A DNA stretch of 64,000 bases, taken from NCBI GenBank assembly GCA_963758335.1, contig CAVWVF010000001.1:1621530-1685529 (forward strand). Reading direction: 5' to 3'. The notes below the pieces were generated by a model. The model ran no database searches. It had not been told where the DNA came from and saw only the letters and a program-made list of their open reading frames with translations. Position 1 is the first letter of the stretch. Each line of letters starts with the position of its first letter. The DNA comes from Roseiarcus sp963758335 (GTDB lineage: Bacteria; Pseudomonadota; Alphaproteobacteria; Rhizobiales; Beijerinckiaceae). Shown piece after piece: positions 44,365-52,895 of this stretch. The translations under genes and the position numbers were made by a program.

Positions 44365-44574
44365 TCAGGCCGACTTCAAATTGTCCGCCGAGGATTTCCC
44401 GGTGCGCTTGTCGGCGACGATCTCATAGGCGATCTTCTGCCCCTCATTCAGGCCGTGCAGACCGGCCCGTTCGACCGCGCTGATATGGACGAACACATCG
44501 GCACCGCCGGCGTCGGGCTGAATGAACCCGAAGCCTTTCGTCGCATTGAACCATTTCACTGTGCCCGTCGCCAT
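44365..44574 (-). CDS. cspA: CspA-family cold-shock protein
   Basis: The protein has 69 residues and starts MATGTVKWFNATKGFGFIQP. RNP1 is KGFGFIQ and RNP2 is VFVHIS, the two nucleic-acid-binding motifs of the cold-shock domain. It binds single-stranded RNA or DNA and melts RNA structure. It is a single gene with about 190 bases of upstream non-coding DNA. Several family copies are usual per genome, so cold induction is not implied. Confidence 0.96.
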   Translation of the reverse strand: MATGTVKWFNATKGFGFIQPDAGGADVFVHISAVERAGLHGLNEGQKIAYEIVADKRTGKSSADNLKSA

Positions 44575-44960
44575 GGCGCGCTCCTCTCGAATTGACCGAC
44601 GAACCTAGCTGAGCCGCCATTCATTGCAAGGCGCAGCCATAGGCGATCGGCGCTGGCGCTGTTGTGAGGCGACGAGAGGCCGCGCGTGTATCAGGCAATG
44701 ATGCGATAGTGACATGGTGCCGGGGCCATGCCATGGACGCCCCGAATAAATCGCTAGGAACTCCTGCAATGAACACAACCGAACTGATCGCAAAGATCGC
44801 TGAGCGCATGGCGTAAGCAAAGCGTAACCCAAGTCCATCGTCGACGACATCTTGAAGGACATTGTGGACGCGGCAGCAAGCGGCGCGGAGGTGTCGCTAT
44901 CGGGGTTCGGTAAGTTCAAAGTCAAGGTGACGCCAGAGCGCGAAGGGCGCAATCCGGCTA

Positions 44961-46019
44961 GAGCGGAATCCGATCATCCTGTATCGTGCTCATAACCACA
45001 GGATTTGAAGTAATTTGTACATTGCGAGGGCTTGAAGATTTCGGCGCAGGTTTCGAGGGCGCGCATGAGGCCCGCGACGGTCCGTTCGGCGATTTTGCGC
45101 AGGAAGGCTTTGAGCTTGGAGAAGGCTTTTTCGATGGGGTTCATATCAGGACTGTAGGCTGGGAGATATCGCAACTCCGCGCCCGCCGCCTTGATGAGTT
45201 GCTCGACCCGCGGCCCCTTGTGAGCCGGGAGATTGTCCATGACGACGATCTCGCCGGGCGAGAGCGTGGGGACGAGGCATGTCTCCAGCCAATCCTCGAA
45301 CAGGGCGGCGTTGATCGGTCCATCGAAAGTCTTTGCCGCCGTCAGGCCGCGAAGGCGAAGGCCGGCGACCAAAGTCACCGTTTTGTAGTGACTGTGCGGG
45401 ATGGCCGCCCGCAAGCGGCGCCCGCGCCGGCAACGTCCGCCTTTGCGCGCGAGATTGGTGGAGGCTCCGGTCTCGTCAACGAAAACGAGTTTCGTCGGAT
45501 CGAGATCGAGCTGCCCCGCGAACCATTCCCGGCGTCGACTTTGCACGTCAGCGCGTTGTTGTTCCTCGGCATGCGCTGTTTTTTTTAAAGGTGATCTCGT
45601 GACGGTCGAAGAAACGCCACAGCACAGAGACCGCAAAGCGCTCGCCGCAATTGGCGATCAGCCGCTCCTGGATCTCGAGCAGCGTCATGTCCGGGCTGCG
45701 CCGGATCAGGCCCAACAGATAGTCGCGATGCGCCTCGATCCGGCCGGAGCGTCGGTCGCCGCCAGAAGGCGCCGGCGAAATCTCGCCCGTGGTTTGGAAC
45801 CGCTTCACCCAGCGCACTGCGCTCGCTATGCTCACTTTGAAATGCGCGGCCGCCTGATTGCGCGACAACCCGCCCAAGACCACCGCCTCAACCACGCGCT
45901 CGCGAAGATCGTTGGAAAGACCCATCCCCGCCGCCCCCATTCTCGCAGCGTGAATGACGAAGCAGAAATTAACCAATTCGGGAATCCCCCAACCAATTCA
46001 ATCCGTTCGGATACCGCTC
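44961..46019 (-). mobile_element. IS630-family insertion sequence, copy 2
   Basis: This 1059-bp element carries the same inverted ends as copy 1 (GAGCGGAATCCGATCAT at 44961, GAGCGGTATCCGAACGG as the complement of the other end) and is flanked by TA at 44959-44960 and 46020-46021. It is inverted relative to copy 1. It keeps the bases lost in copy 1 and so retains the transposase start codon. Confidence 0.9.
44974..45925 (-). CDS. IS630-family transposase, two frames joined at an A8 run
   Basis: The first frame starts MGLSNDLRERVVEAVVLGGL at 45925 (GGCGGGG upstream) and encodes the helix-turn-helix region. It reaches 'HEITFKKN' at the A8 run (TTTAAAAAAAAC on the minus strand). The second frame, one base forward, continues 'KKTAHAEEQQRADVQSRRRE' through the DDE residues (Asp in FVDETGAS, Asp in VVMDNLPAHKG, Glu in NPIEKAFSKLK) to 'GYEHDTG'. 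A +1 shift or transcript slippage on the A-run is needed for the fusion protein. The two copies differ by only a few bases. Confidence 0.85.
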
Positions 46020-46119
46020 TAGTGGCGAAAAGATCAGGATTGCGGCGTCAAAGAAGCTTACTTTCTCGTCTGCCAAATCGGTCAAAGGCCTCTTGAACGG
46101 CTGAGCCCAACTACCGCCA

Positions 46120-46380
46120 AGCGGTTAGAGTTGGGGCGGCATTCTCGCCGTCGAACGGCACCGTGCGCCCGAGGGTGCGGACCCGCGCGCCGGAACCGGT
46201 TACGTCCCGGAATCCTACGTCATCGAGGAGGCGCGCAAGGCGGGGTTCGTCCTCAAGGCAAAGTCCAAGATCAACGCAAAACCAAGGACTATCCTTTCGG
46301 CGTTTGGACGCTGCCCCCCAACTCGTCGCAGCGCGCAAGCTGGGCAACCAGCTGATCCGAACTTTGACCATACAAAATAG
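46120..46380 (+). pseudogene. SAM-dependent methyltransferase, C-terminal remnant
   Basis: Scattered over at least two frames are 'PETGYVPESYVIEEARKAGFVLKAKSKINA' (about 46190-46275) and 'DYPFGVWTLPP' (about 46285-46320). Together these resemble the C-terminal part of class I methyltransferases seen in alphaproteobacteria. The AdoMet-binding N-terminal half is absent. The fragment lies just beyond the HU gene's C-terminal remnant. I am only moderately sure of the family. Confidence 0.5.
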
Positions 46381-46504
46381 GATGCGATCGGCGAGTCCGA
46401 CCGAAATGACTCTCAGGTTTCGAAAACCGGACCGAGAGCCAGGCGCTCTTGCGGCCAGGTCCAAATAGTTGCGTTTCTCCGAATGTGCGTCCGCTGCTGC
46501 ATTA

Positions 46505-46565
46505 CGTCTCCGCCAACGGCCGGAGTTGACGTAAACCGGACATTGTGAAGGGTTCGCCCAGCCAT
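46505..46565. repeat. Dispersed repeat family, partial copy
   Basis: CAACGGCCGGAGTTGACGTA followed by AACCGGACATTGTGAAGGGTTCGCCCAGCC. It matches the 3' half of the family (25090, 35988, 63148). The 46566-46958 stretch beyond it, which is AT-richer near its end, shows no gene I can support and presumably carries the promoter of the next gene. Confidence 0.5.
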
Positions 46566-46958
46566 GGCCGCTCTGATGTCGTGGTCTCCCATGTCAATCT
46601 CCTTGACAAGTGCCGTCGCTGATGGGCCGTCGTATCATGCGCCGGTTGCACCTGTTCGGTTCACAGTGGATCGAGATGACCTTTACTTAGAGCATAATGC
46701 TTGTTCTCTAACTTTCTCACTATTCGATCCTCGGAGGAATTTGCTTAAACCGGGGAGTTCTGGTTTTGCCAGTTTGCCCATGTGGATACTGTACCGCCGC
46801 GGCCGTGTAGGGCGGCCCGGTGAGTGCCCGCAATCTTTCTTCTTGGACGGTGGGCTTTGTGTTTTTTGCTGTAATATAAGTCACAGTTCATTGCTAAAAC
46901 ACACTGCCCGACGTATTCCGGCGGACGAATAAATACCACATCCGAATTGGAATCGGCC

Positions 46959-47414
46959 ATGAACCAAGTACAAGTCGACCAGAAAAGCTATCAGATGCCG
47001 CCGCAGGATGGGTTCACCGTCACCCACTTTCTCTGCGTCGCCGACATCGAACGATCGGCTCGCTTTTACGAAACGGTCTTCGGAGGTCGCATTCTGAGCA
47101 GAGGCGACAGCAAAGGCGCGCCGGGGTACATCCAGATCGCGAACACTTGGCTCATTCTCAACGTCGGGGGCGGTCCGACACCCGACAAACCATCGGTAAC
47201 GCTCAGCGTCCCCCGCGACCCCAATTCATTCAGCAGCTTTATGAATATCCGCGTTGCGGATATTCAAGCGTGCTATGAACTATGGCGAAGTCGGGGAGCC
47301 GAGTTTATTACAGAGCCAAAGGACAAGTACGGCGAGACGCGCTGCTACATCCGCGATCCTGATGGTTACATTATAGAAGTTGGGCAAAGCAAGCCGGACT
47401 TCACTTACGGCTGA
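46959..47414 (+). CDS. VOC/glyoxalase-family protein, copy 1
   Basis: ATG 46959 gives MNQVQVDQKSYQMPPQDGFT; the in-frame start at 46947 adds four residues. The protein has 151 residues with one paired beta-alpha-beta-beta-beta fold: 'VADIERSARFYETVFGG' in the first half and 'CYELWRSRGAEFITEPKDKYGETRCYIRDPDGYIIEVGQS' in the second, with the C-terminal metal-binding Glu in IIEVG. VOC proteins include glyoxalase I, dioxygenases and antibiotic-binding proteins; the substrate is unknown. A nearly identical paralogue lies at 51591-52046. It begins the 46.9-53.3 kb enzyme cluster. Confidence 0.9.
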   Translation: MNQVQVDQKSYQMPPQDGFTVTHFLCVADIERSARFYETVFGGRILSRGDSKGAPGYIQIANTWLILNVGGGPTPDKPSVTLSVPRDPNSFSSFMNIRVADIQACYELWRSRGAEFITEPKDKYGETRCYIRDPDGYIIEVGQSKPDFTYG

Positions 47415-47671
47415 ACTGAGCGACACACGAAAGCGTAGTGGTGATCCGCGTACACTCCGGCGACCTGAGGGCCCCGGAGGACGGGCCCTCATCGGCCGCC
47501 GCAGCCGACGAGGGCGCCCAGTCGTGGCGGCTGCAGGTACTTGGCCGGAACAAACCAGATCTGGAACCAGTCCTGCAGCCCCGGCCAAAAACCATTCGAA
47601 TCAAGGCTTGTCCCTTTGGTCCGCCGTCGATGAGAGACAATTGAATCAAGTCCACCCTGAAAGGAAGGACC

Positions 47672-48052
47672 ATGTCCGAAACGAACAAGGCCAACACAGT
47701 GGCCTTCCACAAGAAGGCGGTCTTTGAAGGCGACGTTGAGAACGCGTTCCGCATATATGCCGGAGCCGTCTATCGCCAGCACAATCCTCTCATCGAGGAC
47801 GGCATGGAAGGGCTCCGCAAATTCGTCGCCTGGATCCTGGCCAATCATCCGGACGCGCATGGCGAGATCAAGCGCGTCTTCGCGGAAGGGGATTCCGTCC
47901 TCCTCCACAGCCATTGGCACGGCTTGTCGGACAATCCGCGCGGCGAAGCCGTCGTTGACATCTACCGGTGGGAAAACGGCAAGGTGGTCGAGCACTGGGA
48001 TGTCATCCAGCCGATCCCGGAGACGGCTGCGAACAACAACACGATGTTCTGA
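47672..48052 (+). CDS. SnoaL-like / NTF2-fold protein
   Basis: The protein has 126 residues and starts MSETNKANTVAFHKKAVFEG, preceded by GAAAGGAAGGACC. It fits the SnoaL-like family of predicted esters or polyketide-cyclase relatives: 'YRQHNPLIEDGMEGLRKFVAWILANHP' and 'LLHSHWHGLSDNPRGEAVVDIYRWENGKVVEHWDVIQPIPE'. The conserved His and Asp line a small-molecule pocket. There is no signal peptide. It follows the VOC gene after 257 bases, a gap that still includes sequence duplicated at the second VOC locus. Confidence 0.88.
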   Translation: MSETNKANTVAFHKKAVFEGDVENAFRIYAGAVYRQHNPLIEDGMEGLRKFVAWILANHPDAHGEIKRVFAEGDSVLLHSHWHGLSDNPRGEAVVDIYRWENGKVVEHWDVIQPIPETAANNNTMF

Positions 48053-48235
48053 TCCGCTGACGACAACCGTGGCGGCGATCCTCGAGTCCAACCCGCCGGC
48101 GCTTCTCGGCCTGTCGATCAGTTGGACCTGACACAAGGTGACAAAGTTTCAGGCTCCGACCCCGCCGTCGACCCGAATTAATAATATCAATAGGTGGTAT
48201 ATAAATTGAAGCAAACGGAAGTCAGGGAGGAGGCT

Positions 48236-48589
48236 ATGAAGCCCGAGAGGGATGGCATCAACCCGGCGGCCAAGCCAAGCGGAACGGGTTGCGCCGAATG
48301 CTTGGCTCAGGGCGGATGGTGGTTGCATCTTCGCAGATGCGCCGAATGCGGTCACATCGGCTGCTGTGATAGTTCACCAAATCAGCATGCACCGAAACAT
48401 AACGCCGCTACGGGTCACCCGATAATCACGAGCTTCGAGCCGGGCGAGCGGTGGTTTTACGACTACCGAACTGGAGAATTCTTCACCGGCCCGAAGCTTC
48501 ACGCTCCTCGTTCGCATCCGTTGGATCAACCGGCGCCGGGACCGGCCGGAGCGGCGCCTTCAAACTGGCAAACGCCGTTTCACGAATAG
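48236..48589 (+). CDS. UBP-type zinc-finger protein
   Basis: ATG 48236 follows GGAGGAGGCT and gives MKPERDGINPAAKPSGTGCA; a longer start at 48194 is less likely. The protein has 117 residues. The Zn ligands follow the ZnF-UBP spacing: 'GCAECLAQGGWWLHLRRCAECGHIGCCDSSPNQHAPKHNAATGHPI'. The later 'GERWFYDYRTGEFF' resembles the pocket that binds free ubiquitin C-termini in eukaryotes. Bacteria lack ubiquitin, so the ligand is unknown. The stand-alone bacterial form is common in alphaproteobacteria, often near redox genes. Confidence 0.9.
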   Translation: MKPERDGINPAAKPSGTGCAECLAQGGWWLHLRRCAECGHIGCCDSSPNQHAPKHNAATGHPIITSFEPGERWFYDYRTGEFFTGPKLHAPRSHPLDQPAPGPAGAAPSNWQTPFHE

Positions 48590-48771
48590 GGCGCGGTTCT
48601 TTGGCGCCGCCGCAAGCCATGCGTGCAGATCTCGGCACAAGGCCCCCGCCCGAGAATCCGACCGGCTACAGATTGTGCGGTCGCAGCTGGAGGCGGCTGT
48701 GACGGGCAGATTTAAATCATGCGCTAGTTCGCGGTCGTAACGACAAGAAAACGGGGAGCGAGGGCAGCGTT

Positions 48772-49191
48772 TTGATAAACGGCATCAACGATGGGCTCAT
48801 TCTTGCCGCCCGTGTTCTTCTCGCGACACTGTTTCTGATTTTCGGCTGGAGAAAGCTGAGGGACTATTCGGGCACCGTAAGTCAAATGGTGCAGCTTGGC
48901 GTCCCGACGCCGGTCCTGGCTACTGTCGTCGCGATCTTCATGGAGCTTCCGGTTGCGTTCGCGGTTGCTGTTGGCGCGTTCACGCGTCCTTCGGCCGTAC
49001 TCATGGCTTTATACGCGTTGGGAACTGCGTCTATTGGGCATCGCTATTGGACCGTGAAAGGTGCGGATTATGTCGACAGCCTGGATGGCTTTTACAAAGA
49101 CCTCAGCATTATGGGAGGCTTCTTGTTGTTGTACATTACTGGACCTGGAAAATATTCGATCGACGTCTGGTGCGGTGTCGCCGCGCCATAA
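48772..49191 (+). CDS. DoxX-family membrane protein, copy 1
   Basis: The protein has 139 residues and is read from TTG 48772 (GAGGGCAGCG upstream), beginning (M)INGINDGLILAARVLLATL. Four hydrophobic segments are visible: ~6-25, 45-65, 70-90 and 110-128. 'FGWRKLRDYSGT' and 'HRYWTVKGADYVDSLDGFYKDLSIMGGFLLL' are typical DoxX features. DoxX proteins act in quinone-linked thiosulfate oxidation or as small-redox membrane partners in other bacteria; here only the family is supported. The following 354 bases (49192-49545) show no gene. Confidence 0.88.
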   Translation: MINGINDGLILAARVLLATLFLIFGWRKLRDYSGTVSQMVQLGVPTPVLATVVAIFMELPVAFAVAVGAFTRPSAVLMALYALGTASIGHRYWTVKGADYVDSLDGFYKDLSIMGGFLLLYITGPGKYSIDVWCGVAAP

Positions 49192-49545
49192 CCTGTTTGC
49201 TATTGGGTCGACGAAGCAACGTCCCGTCGCCTATGTCCGGCGCCGGACATGTGATCGACGAACTCATCGACAGCCATCCCAATGAAGCGTAACCTCGTCG
49301 CCGACGGTCAAGCGGCTTCCTTGACTTGGGCGCCAAAAAAAACGGCGACGCACCGAACTTGCCGTTACCCATCAAGCCGTTACCCATCAATTGGCAGCCA
49401 CTGCCGTCGGTAGGCAAAAAAATCAAACTCTAGACCCGGTTTATGACTCGGACGGGGGGAGAACGGCCGCGCGATCGCCGTCAATCTAGCCGTCGTCCTC
49501 GCGGTATTTTCAGCGTGGAGAAGGGCTGTAACAAGGGAGAAGGTC

Positions 49546-50250
49546 ATGAAAGCGCTGATGGTTATCACATCTCACGACCAACTGGGTAACACGGGACGAA
49601 AGACAGGCTTCTGGCTCGAAGAACTCGCAGCCCCCTATTACGTTTTCAAGGATGCCGGCGTCGAGATCACGCTCGCATCCCCGAAAGGCGGCCGCCCGCC
49701 GCTCGATCCCAAGAGCGACGAACCCGGATCCCGTACCGAGCTCACGATCCGGTTCGAGAAGGACGCAGCTGCGGAAGCTCAGCTCGATAAGACCGTTCGC
49801 CTCGACAGCGTCAAACAAGAAGACTTCGACACCGTCTTTTATCCGGGCGGCCATGGCCCGATGTGGGATCTCGCCGAAGACGAGCATTCCATCAAACTGA
49901 TCGAGTCCTTCATTGCTGCCGGCAAGCCGATCGGAATCGTGTGCCACTCCACAGGGGCGCTGCATCACGTCAAGACGACGGACGGCAAGTTTCTCGTCGA
50001 AGGCAAGGAAGTCACCGGCTTCACCAACGGCGAGGAGGAAGAGATGGGTCTCGCTAAAGTCGTGCCCTTCCTTGTCGAAGATGAGATGATGAAACTGGGC
50101 GCCGTCTTCTCGAAGGTAAAGGACTGGGGGGTTCACGTCGTCAGCGACGGCTTACTGATCACGGGACAGAATCCAGCTTCCTCCGGCCCGGCCGCGAAGA
50201 CGCTGATGGCGGCGGTAAAGCAAAAGGCCAGACCGGCTGCCACCGCCTGA
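49546..50250 (+). CDS. DJ-1/PfpI-family (Hsp31-like) type 1 glutamine amidotransferase domain protein
   Basis: The protein has 234 residues and starts MKALMVITSHDQLGNTGRKT after GGGAGAAGGTC. The pattern is 'GFWLEELAAPYYVFKDAGVEITLASPKGG', 'DTVFYPGGHGPMWDL' and 'PIGIVCHSTGALHHVKTTDG', with the nucleophile Cys in the elbow VCHSTG. It ends '...GLLITGQNPASSGPAAKTLM'. Hsp31-type members have glyoxalase III or deglycase activity on methylglyoxal and also act as chaperones. In this cluster, aldehyde detoxification is a reasonable inference. The next 327 bases (50251-50577) contain only a weak ORF with no recognisable product. Confidence 0.93.
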   Translation: MKALMVITSHDQLGNTGRKTGFWLEELAAPYYVFKDAGVEITLASPKGGRPPLDPKSDEPGSRTELTIRFEKDAAAEAQLDKTVRLDSVKQEDFDTVFYPGGHGPMWDLAEDEHSIKLIESFIAAGKPIGIVCHSTGALHHVKTTDGKFLVEGKEVTGFTNGEEEEMGLAKVVPFLVEDEMMKLGAVFSKVKDWGVHVVSDGLLITGQNPASSGPAAKTLMAAVKQKARPAATA

Positions 50251-50610
50251 GTGTTGTCGATCGAATATCCATCGAGCGGCCGCCGATTTTCTACGGGTGC
50301 GGTCGCGGCTTGCCGCTGGAGAGGCGCGTTCGGCGGGCGCCTCGCCTACGGCGCCGACGGAACTTCAAGCGGCGGAGCCAAGCGGATGGAAGCGAAGACG
50401 ATGCTGCTTCACGCGAGCCACACGTCGCTGCTCTCGCATCCAGACCGGGTCGCAGCTGTGACCGAAGAGACCGCCGCCGCAGTCAGCCAACGGGCTGCCG
50501 CTGGTTGGAAACCGGACCCAGAGGTTCGGCGCGGACGATCAGTTCGATGACGACAGAAGAGGGATACATCAAGCGGAATGACTGAGCGCCCGGCAACACG
50601 GAGCGGAATT

Positions 50611-51552
50611 ATGATAACTGGAGCCTCTCTGAAACCTGCCGTGGCGTTGACCGTTGGTCATCCTACGCAGGCTACTTTGCTGGAGTCGACGTCCGCGACA
50701 ACGACCTATCACCGCATGACGGTTGATGGTGTCGGGGTTTTCTATCGCCAAGCTGGTCCGAAGGACGCGCCGACGATCGTGCTCCTGCACGGGTTCCCCT
50801 CTTCCTCGCGCGAGTTCGATACGCTCATCCCCCTGCTCGCAGCACGCTATCATTTGATAGCACCGGATTTTCCAGGATTCGGTCAGAGTGACGCCCCGCC
50901 ACCATCGTCGTATGTGTACAGCTTCGACAATTTGGCCAGGACGATCAACGATCTTCTCGAGAAACTCGAGATCAACAAGTACGCCTTCTACCTTCATGAC
51001 TATGGCGGGCCGGTCGGCTTTCGCATCATCTCGGCGCATCCGGAGCGGCTGCGAGCGCTTATCATCCAGAATGCTAACGCATATAAGGAAGGCCTGGGCG
51101 CCAAGTGGGCCAGCATTGCGCAATATTGGGCCGATCCGAAAGCGCATCCTGAAGTGTTCGATGCGTTCGTGTCGCTCGCAGCGACCGAACAGCGTCACAC
51201 GCTCGGGGCCTCGCATCCCGAACGTTATAATCCAGACACCTGGACTGACGAGTACGCCCACCTGTCGAGACCCGGCCAGCGCGAGATCCAGGCCGATCTG
51301 CTGTACGACTACCGGACAAACGTCGCTTCGTACCCGGCGTGGCAAGCGTGGTTGCGCGAGCACAAGCCGCCGATTTTGGTGGTCTGGGGGCGGAACGATC
51401 CCTCGTTCATCGCCCCCGGTGCAGAGGCGTTCAAGCGCGATGTGCCGGGTAGCGAAATCCACCTGCTCGACGCCGGCCATTTCGCCCTGGACGAGAAGAA
51501 CGACGTCATCGCTGGTCTTGTTCTCGCGTTCCTGGCCAAACATTCCGTCTGA
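50611..51552 (+). CDS. Alpha/beta hydrolase, haloalkane dehalogenase/epoxide hydrolase-like
   Basis: ATG 50611 is preceded by GGAGCGGAATT. An alternative ATG at 50578 adds 11 residues. The protein has about 313 residues. The oxyanion motif is 'LLHGFPSSSREFDTL'. The nucleophile is the Asp of 'FYLHDYGGPVGF'. The acid is probably the Asp of 'VVWGRNDPSF', and the base is His of 'DAGHFALDE'. An Asp rather than Ser nucleophile points to dehalogenase or epoxide hydrolase chemistry. The enzyme could act on reactive electrophiles. It ends 38 bases before the second VOC gene, so the two are probably co-transcribed. Confidence 0.9.
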   Translation: MITGASLKPAVALTVGHPTQATLLESTSATTTYHRMTVDGVGVFYRQAGPKDAPTIVLLHGFPSSSREFDTLIPLLAARYHLIAPDFPGFGQSDAPPPSSYVYSFDNLARTINDLLEKLEINKYAFYLHDYGGPVGFRIISAHPERLRALIIQNANAYKEGLGAKWASIAQYWADPKAHPEVFDAFVSLAATEQRHTLGASHPERYNPDTWTDEYAHLSRPGQREIQADLLYDYRTNVASYPAWQAWLREHKPPILVVWGRNDPSFIAPGAEAFKRDVPGSEIHLLDAGHFALDEKNDVIAGLVLAFLAKHSV

Positions 51553-51590
51553 CCTTGGAGAACCACCTACAATCCGAATTGGAGTCGTCT

Positions 51591-52046
51591 ATGACCCAAG
51601 TACAAGTCGAGCAGAAAAGCTATCAGATGCCGCCGCAGGATGGGTTTACTGTCGCATTCTTTCTCACCGTCGCCGACATCGAACGCTCGGCTCGATTTTA
51701 CGAAACGGTCTTCGGAGGTCGCATTCTGAGCAAAGGCGACAGCGCCGGCGCGCCGGGGTACATCCAGATCGCGAACACGTGGCTCATTGTCAACGTCGGG
51801 GGCGGTCCGACACCCGACAAACCATCGGTAACGCTCAGCGTCCCCGCCGACCCCAATTCAGTCAGCAGCTTTATGAATATCCGCGTTGCAGATATTCGAG
51901 CGTGCTATGAACTATGGCGAAGTCGGGGAGCCGAGTTTATCACAGAGCCAATGGACAAGTACGGCGATATGTGCTGCTACATTCGCGATCCTGATGGTTA
52001 TATTATAGAAATTGGGCAAAGCAAGCCCGGGTTCGCTTACGGCTAA
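51591..52046 (+). CDS. VOC/glyoxalase-family protein, copy 2
   Basis: ATG 51591 gives MTQVQVEQKSYQMPPQDGFT. It is almost identical to copy 1 at 46959, with differences concentrated near residues 20-30 (AFFLTVAD against THFLCVAD) and a few other sites. The Glu of IIEIG is conserved. The similarity extends about 25 bases upstream and about 90 bases downstream of the stop at DNA level, showing a recent segmental duplication. It directly follows the Asp-nucleophile hydrolase. Confidence 0.9.
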   Translation: MTQVQVEQKSYQMPPQDGFTVAFFLTVADIERSARFYETVFGGRILSKGDSAGAPGYIQIANTWLIVNVGGGPTPDKPSVTLSVPADPNSVSSFMNIRVADIRACYELWRSRGAEFITEPMDKYGDMCCYIRDPDGYIIEIGQSKPGFAYG

Positions 52047-52246
52047 ACGGCACGACACATGAAAGCATCTGTGGTGACCGCGTACACCCCGGCGACGTGA
52101 GGTTCCCGAGGACGGATCCTCATCGGCCGCCGTCCAAACTCTCGGTGAACAGGTTTAGGGGCAGCGTCGCCATCGACGTGCCCGCTGCTGGCAACCGCAG
52201 AGTTTTCGGTCAGGCCGACCAAAACGTCCGGATAAGGAGGACGGCG

Positions 52247-52312
52247 ATGGTTCAAACGCACCAGCCAGCGCAGGCCGCATTCAGATCGGTCCTGCCCGAA
52301 GACATCGAATGA
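52247..52312 (+). CDS. 21-residue leader ORF coupled to DoxX
   Basis: ATG 52247 with a near-perfect AAGGAGGACGGCG ribosome-binding site opens a frame of 21 codons, MVQTHQPAQAAFRSVLPEDI-E. Its stop (TGA 52310-52312) overlaps the ATG of the DoxX gene as ATGA at 52309-52312. The DoxX start has no good site of its own, so the leader probably delivers ribosomes to it. The peptide has no recognised function. Confidence 0.55.
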   Translation: MVQTHQPAQAAFRSVLPEDIE

Positions 52313-52791
52313 GATGGACCATGATGGATTTACTGTTCGTTGGCGTCGGGTGGACCGACCTCGCGATCGCCCTGAACCGGATCGCGGTTGGGGCATTCTT
52401 TATGCTGTCGGGATATCACAAGCTGTTCAACGCAGAGCGCCACCGTACAATCGTCGATGAACTCAAGGCGCTCGGCGTTCCAGCAGTGGGCTTCAATCAA
52501 TGGTGGGTGCCGTTGGTCGAGTTCACCGCCGGCGGCGCCGTCCTTATCGGGCTCTTGGCGCCACTCGCCGCGCTTGGCCTGCTTGTCATCGTCCTCGTCG
52601 CCATCGCCACGTCCGGGCGGCAGCGAATCAAACTCTACAAGCCGATCGATGAAGCGGATCGCATCGACGATTGGCTCTATTTACCGGAGACGCTTTATGC
52701 TTTTATGTTGATCTTAGTCGTCTCGGCCGGCGCCGGGCCGTACAGCCTCGATGCCCTGATCCTGGGTCTGATGAATAAGCACGTCGCGTGA
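52309..52791 (+). CDS. DoxX-family membrane protein, copy 2
   Basis: The protein has 160 residues, read from ATG 52309 (MRWTMMDLLFVGVGWTDLAI); internal ATGs at 52321 and 52324 are alternatives. Four hydrophobic segments lie at about 18-38, 62-82, 83-103 and 125-145. 'GAFFMLSGYHKLFNAERH' is the DoxX N-terminal signature. It is divergent in sequence from the DoxX at 48772 but occupies a similar place in its half of the cluster, after a VOC gene. It is coupled to the 21-residue leader ORF. Confidence 0.88.
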   Translation: MRWTMMDLLFVGVGWTDLAIALNRIAVGAFFMLSGYHKLFNAERHRTIVDELKALGVPAVGFNQWWVPLVEFTAGGAVLIGLLAPLAALGLLVIVLVAIATSGRQRIKLYKPIDEADRIDDWLYLPETLYAFMLILVVSAGAGPYSLDALILGLMNKHVA

Positions 52792-52895
52792 CACCGCGTC
52801 CTCACCGGTTATCTTCTTCCGATGCCTTATCCTCTTCCGATGCCGCAGCAGGCCGGCAAACCGCCGCCATCACGAGTGGTCCAGGCGGCCAGGTT

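Larger units (their letters stand above)
44769..46104 (+). pseudogene. HU-type DNA-binding protein, frameshifted and split by IS630
   Basis: The gene starts MNTTELIAKIAERMA at 44769 and hits a stop by frameshift near 44815. The next frame continues 'SIVDDILKDIVDAAASGAEVSLSGFGKFKVKVTPEREGRNPA' to TA at 44959-44960, where the IS630 element lies. After the element, from 46020, 'SGEKIRIAASKKLTFSSAKSVKGLLNG' completes the protein and stops at 46102-46104. The RNPA-(T/S)-GE loop is the conserved HU tip. If the IS and one TA are removed, the codons join exactly in frame. HU proteins are nucleoid proteins that bend DNA. Confidence 0.85.

Noticed and set aside
46959..52791. Whole VOC-DoxX cluster as one operon
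   Set aside because: Several gaps exceed 180-350 bases; only the hydrolase-VOC pair and the leader-DoxX pair are tightly spaced.
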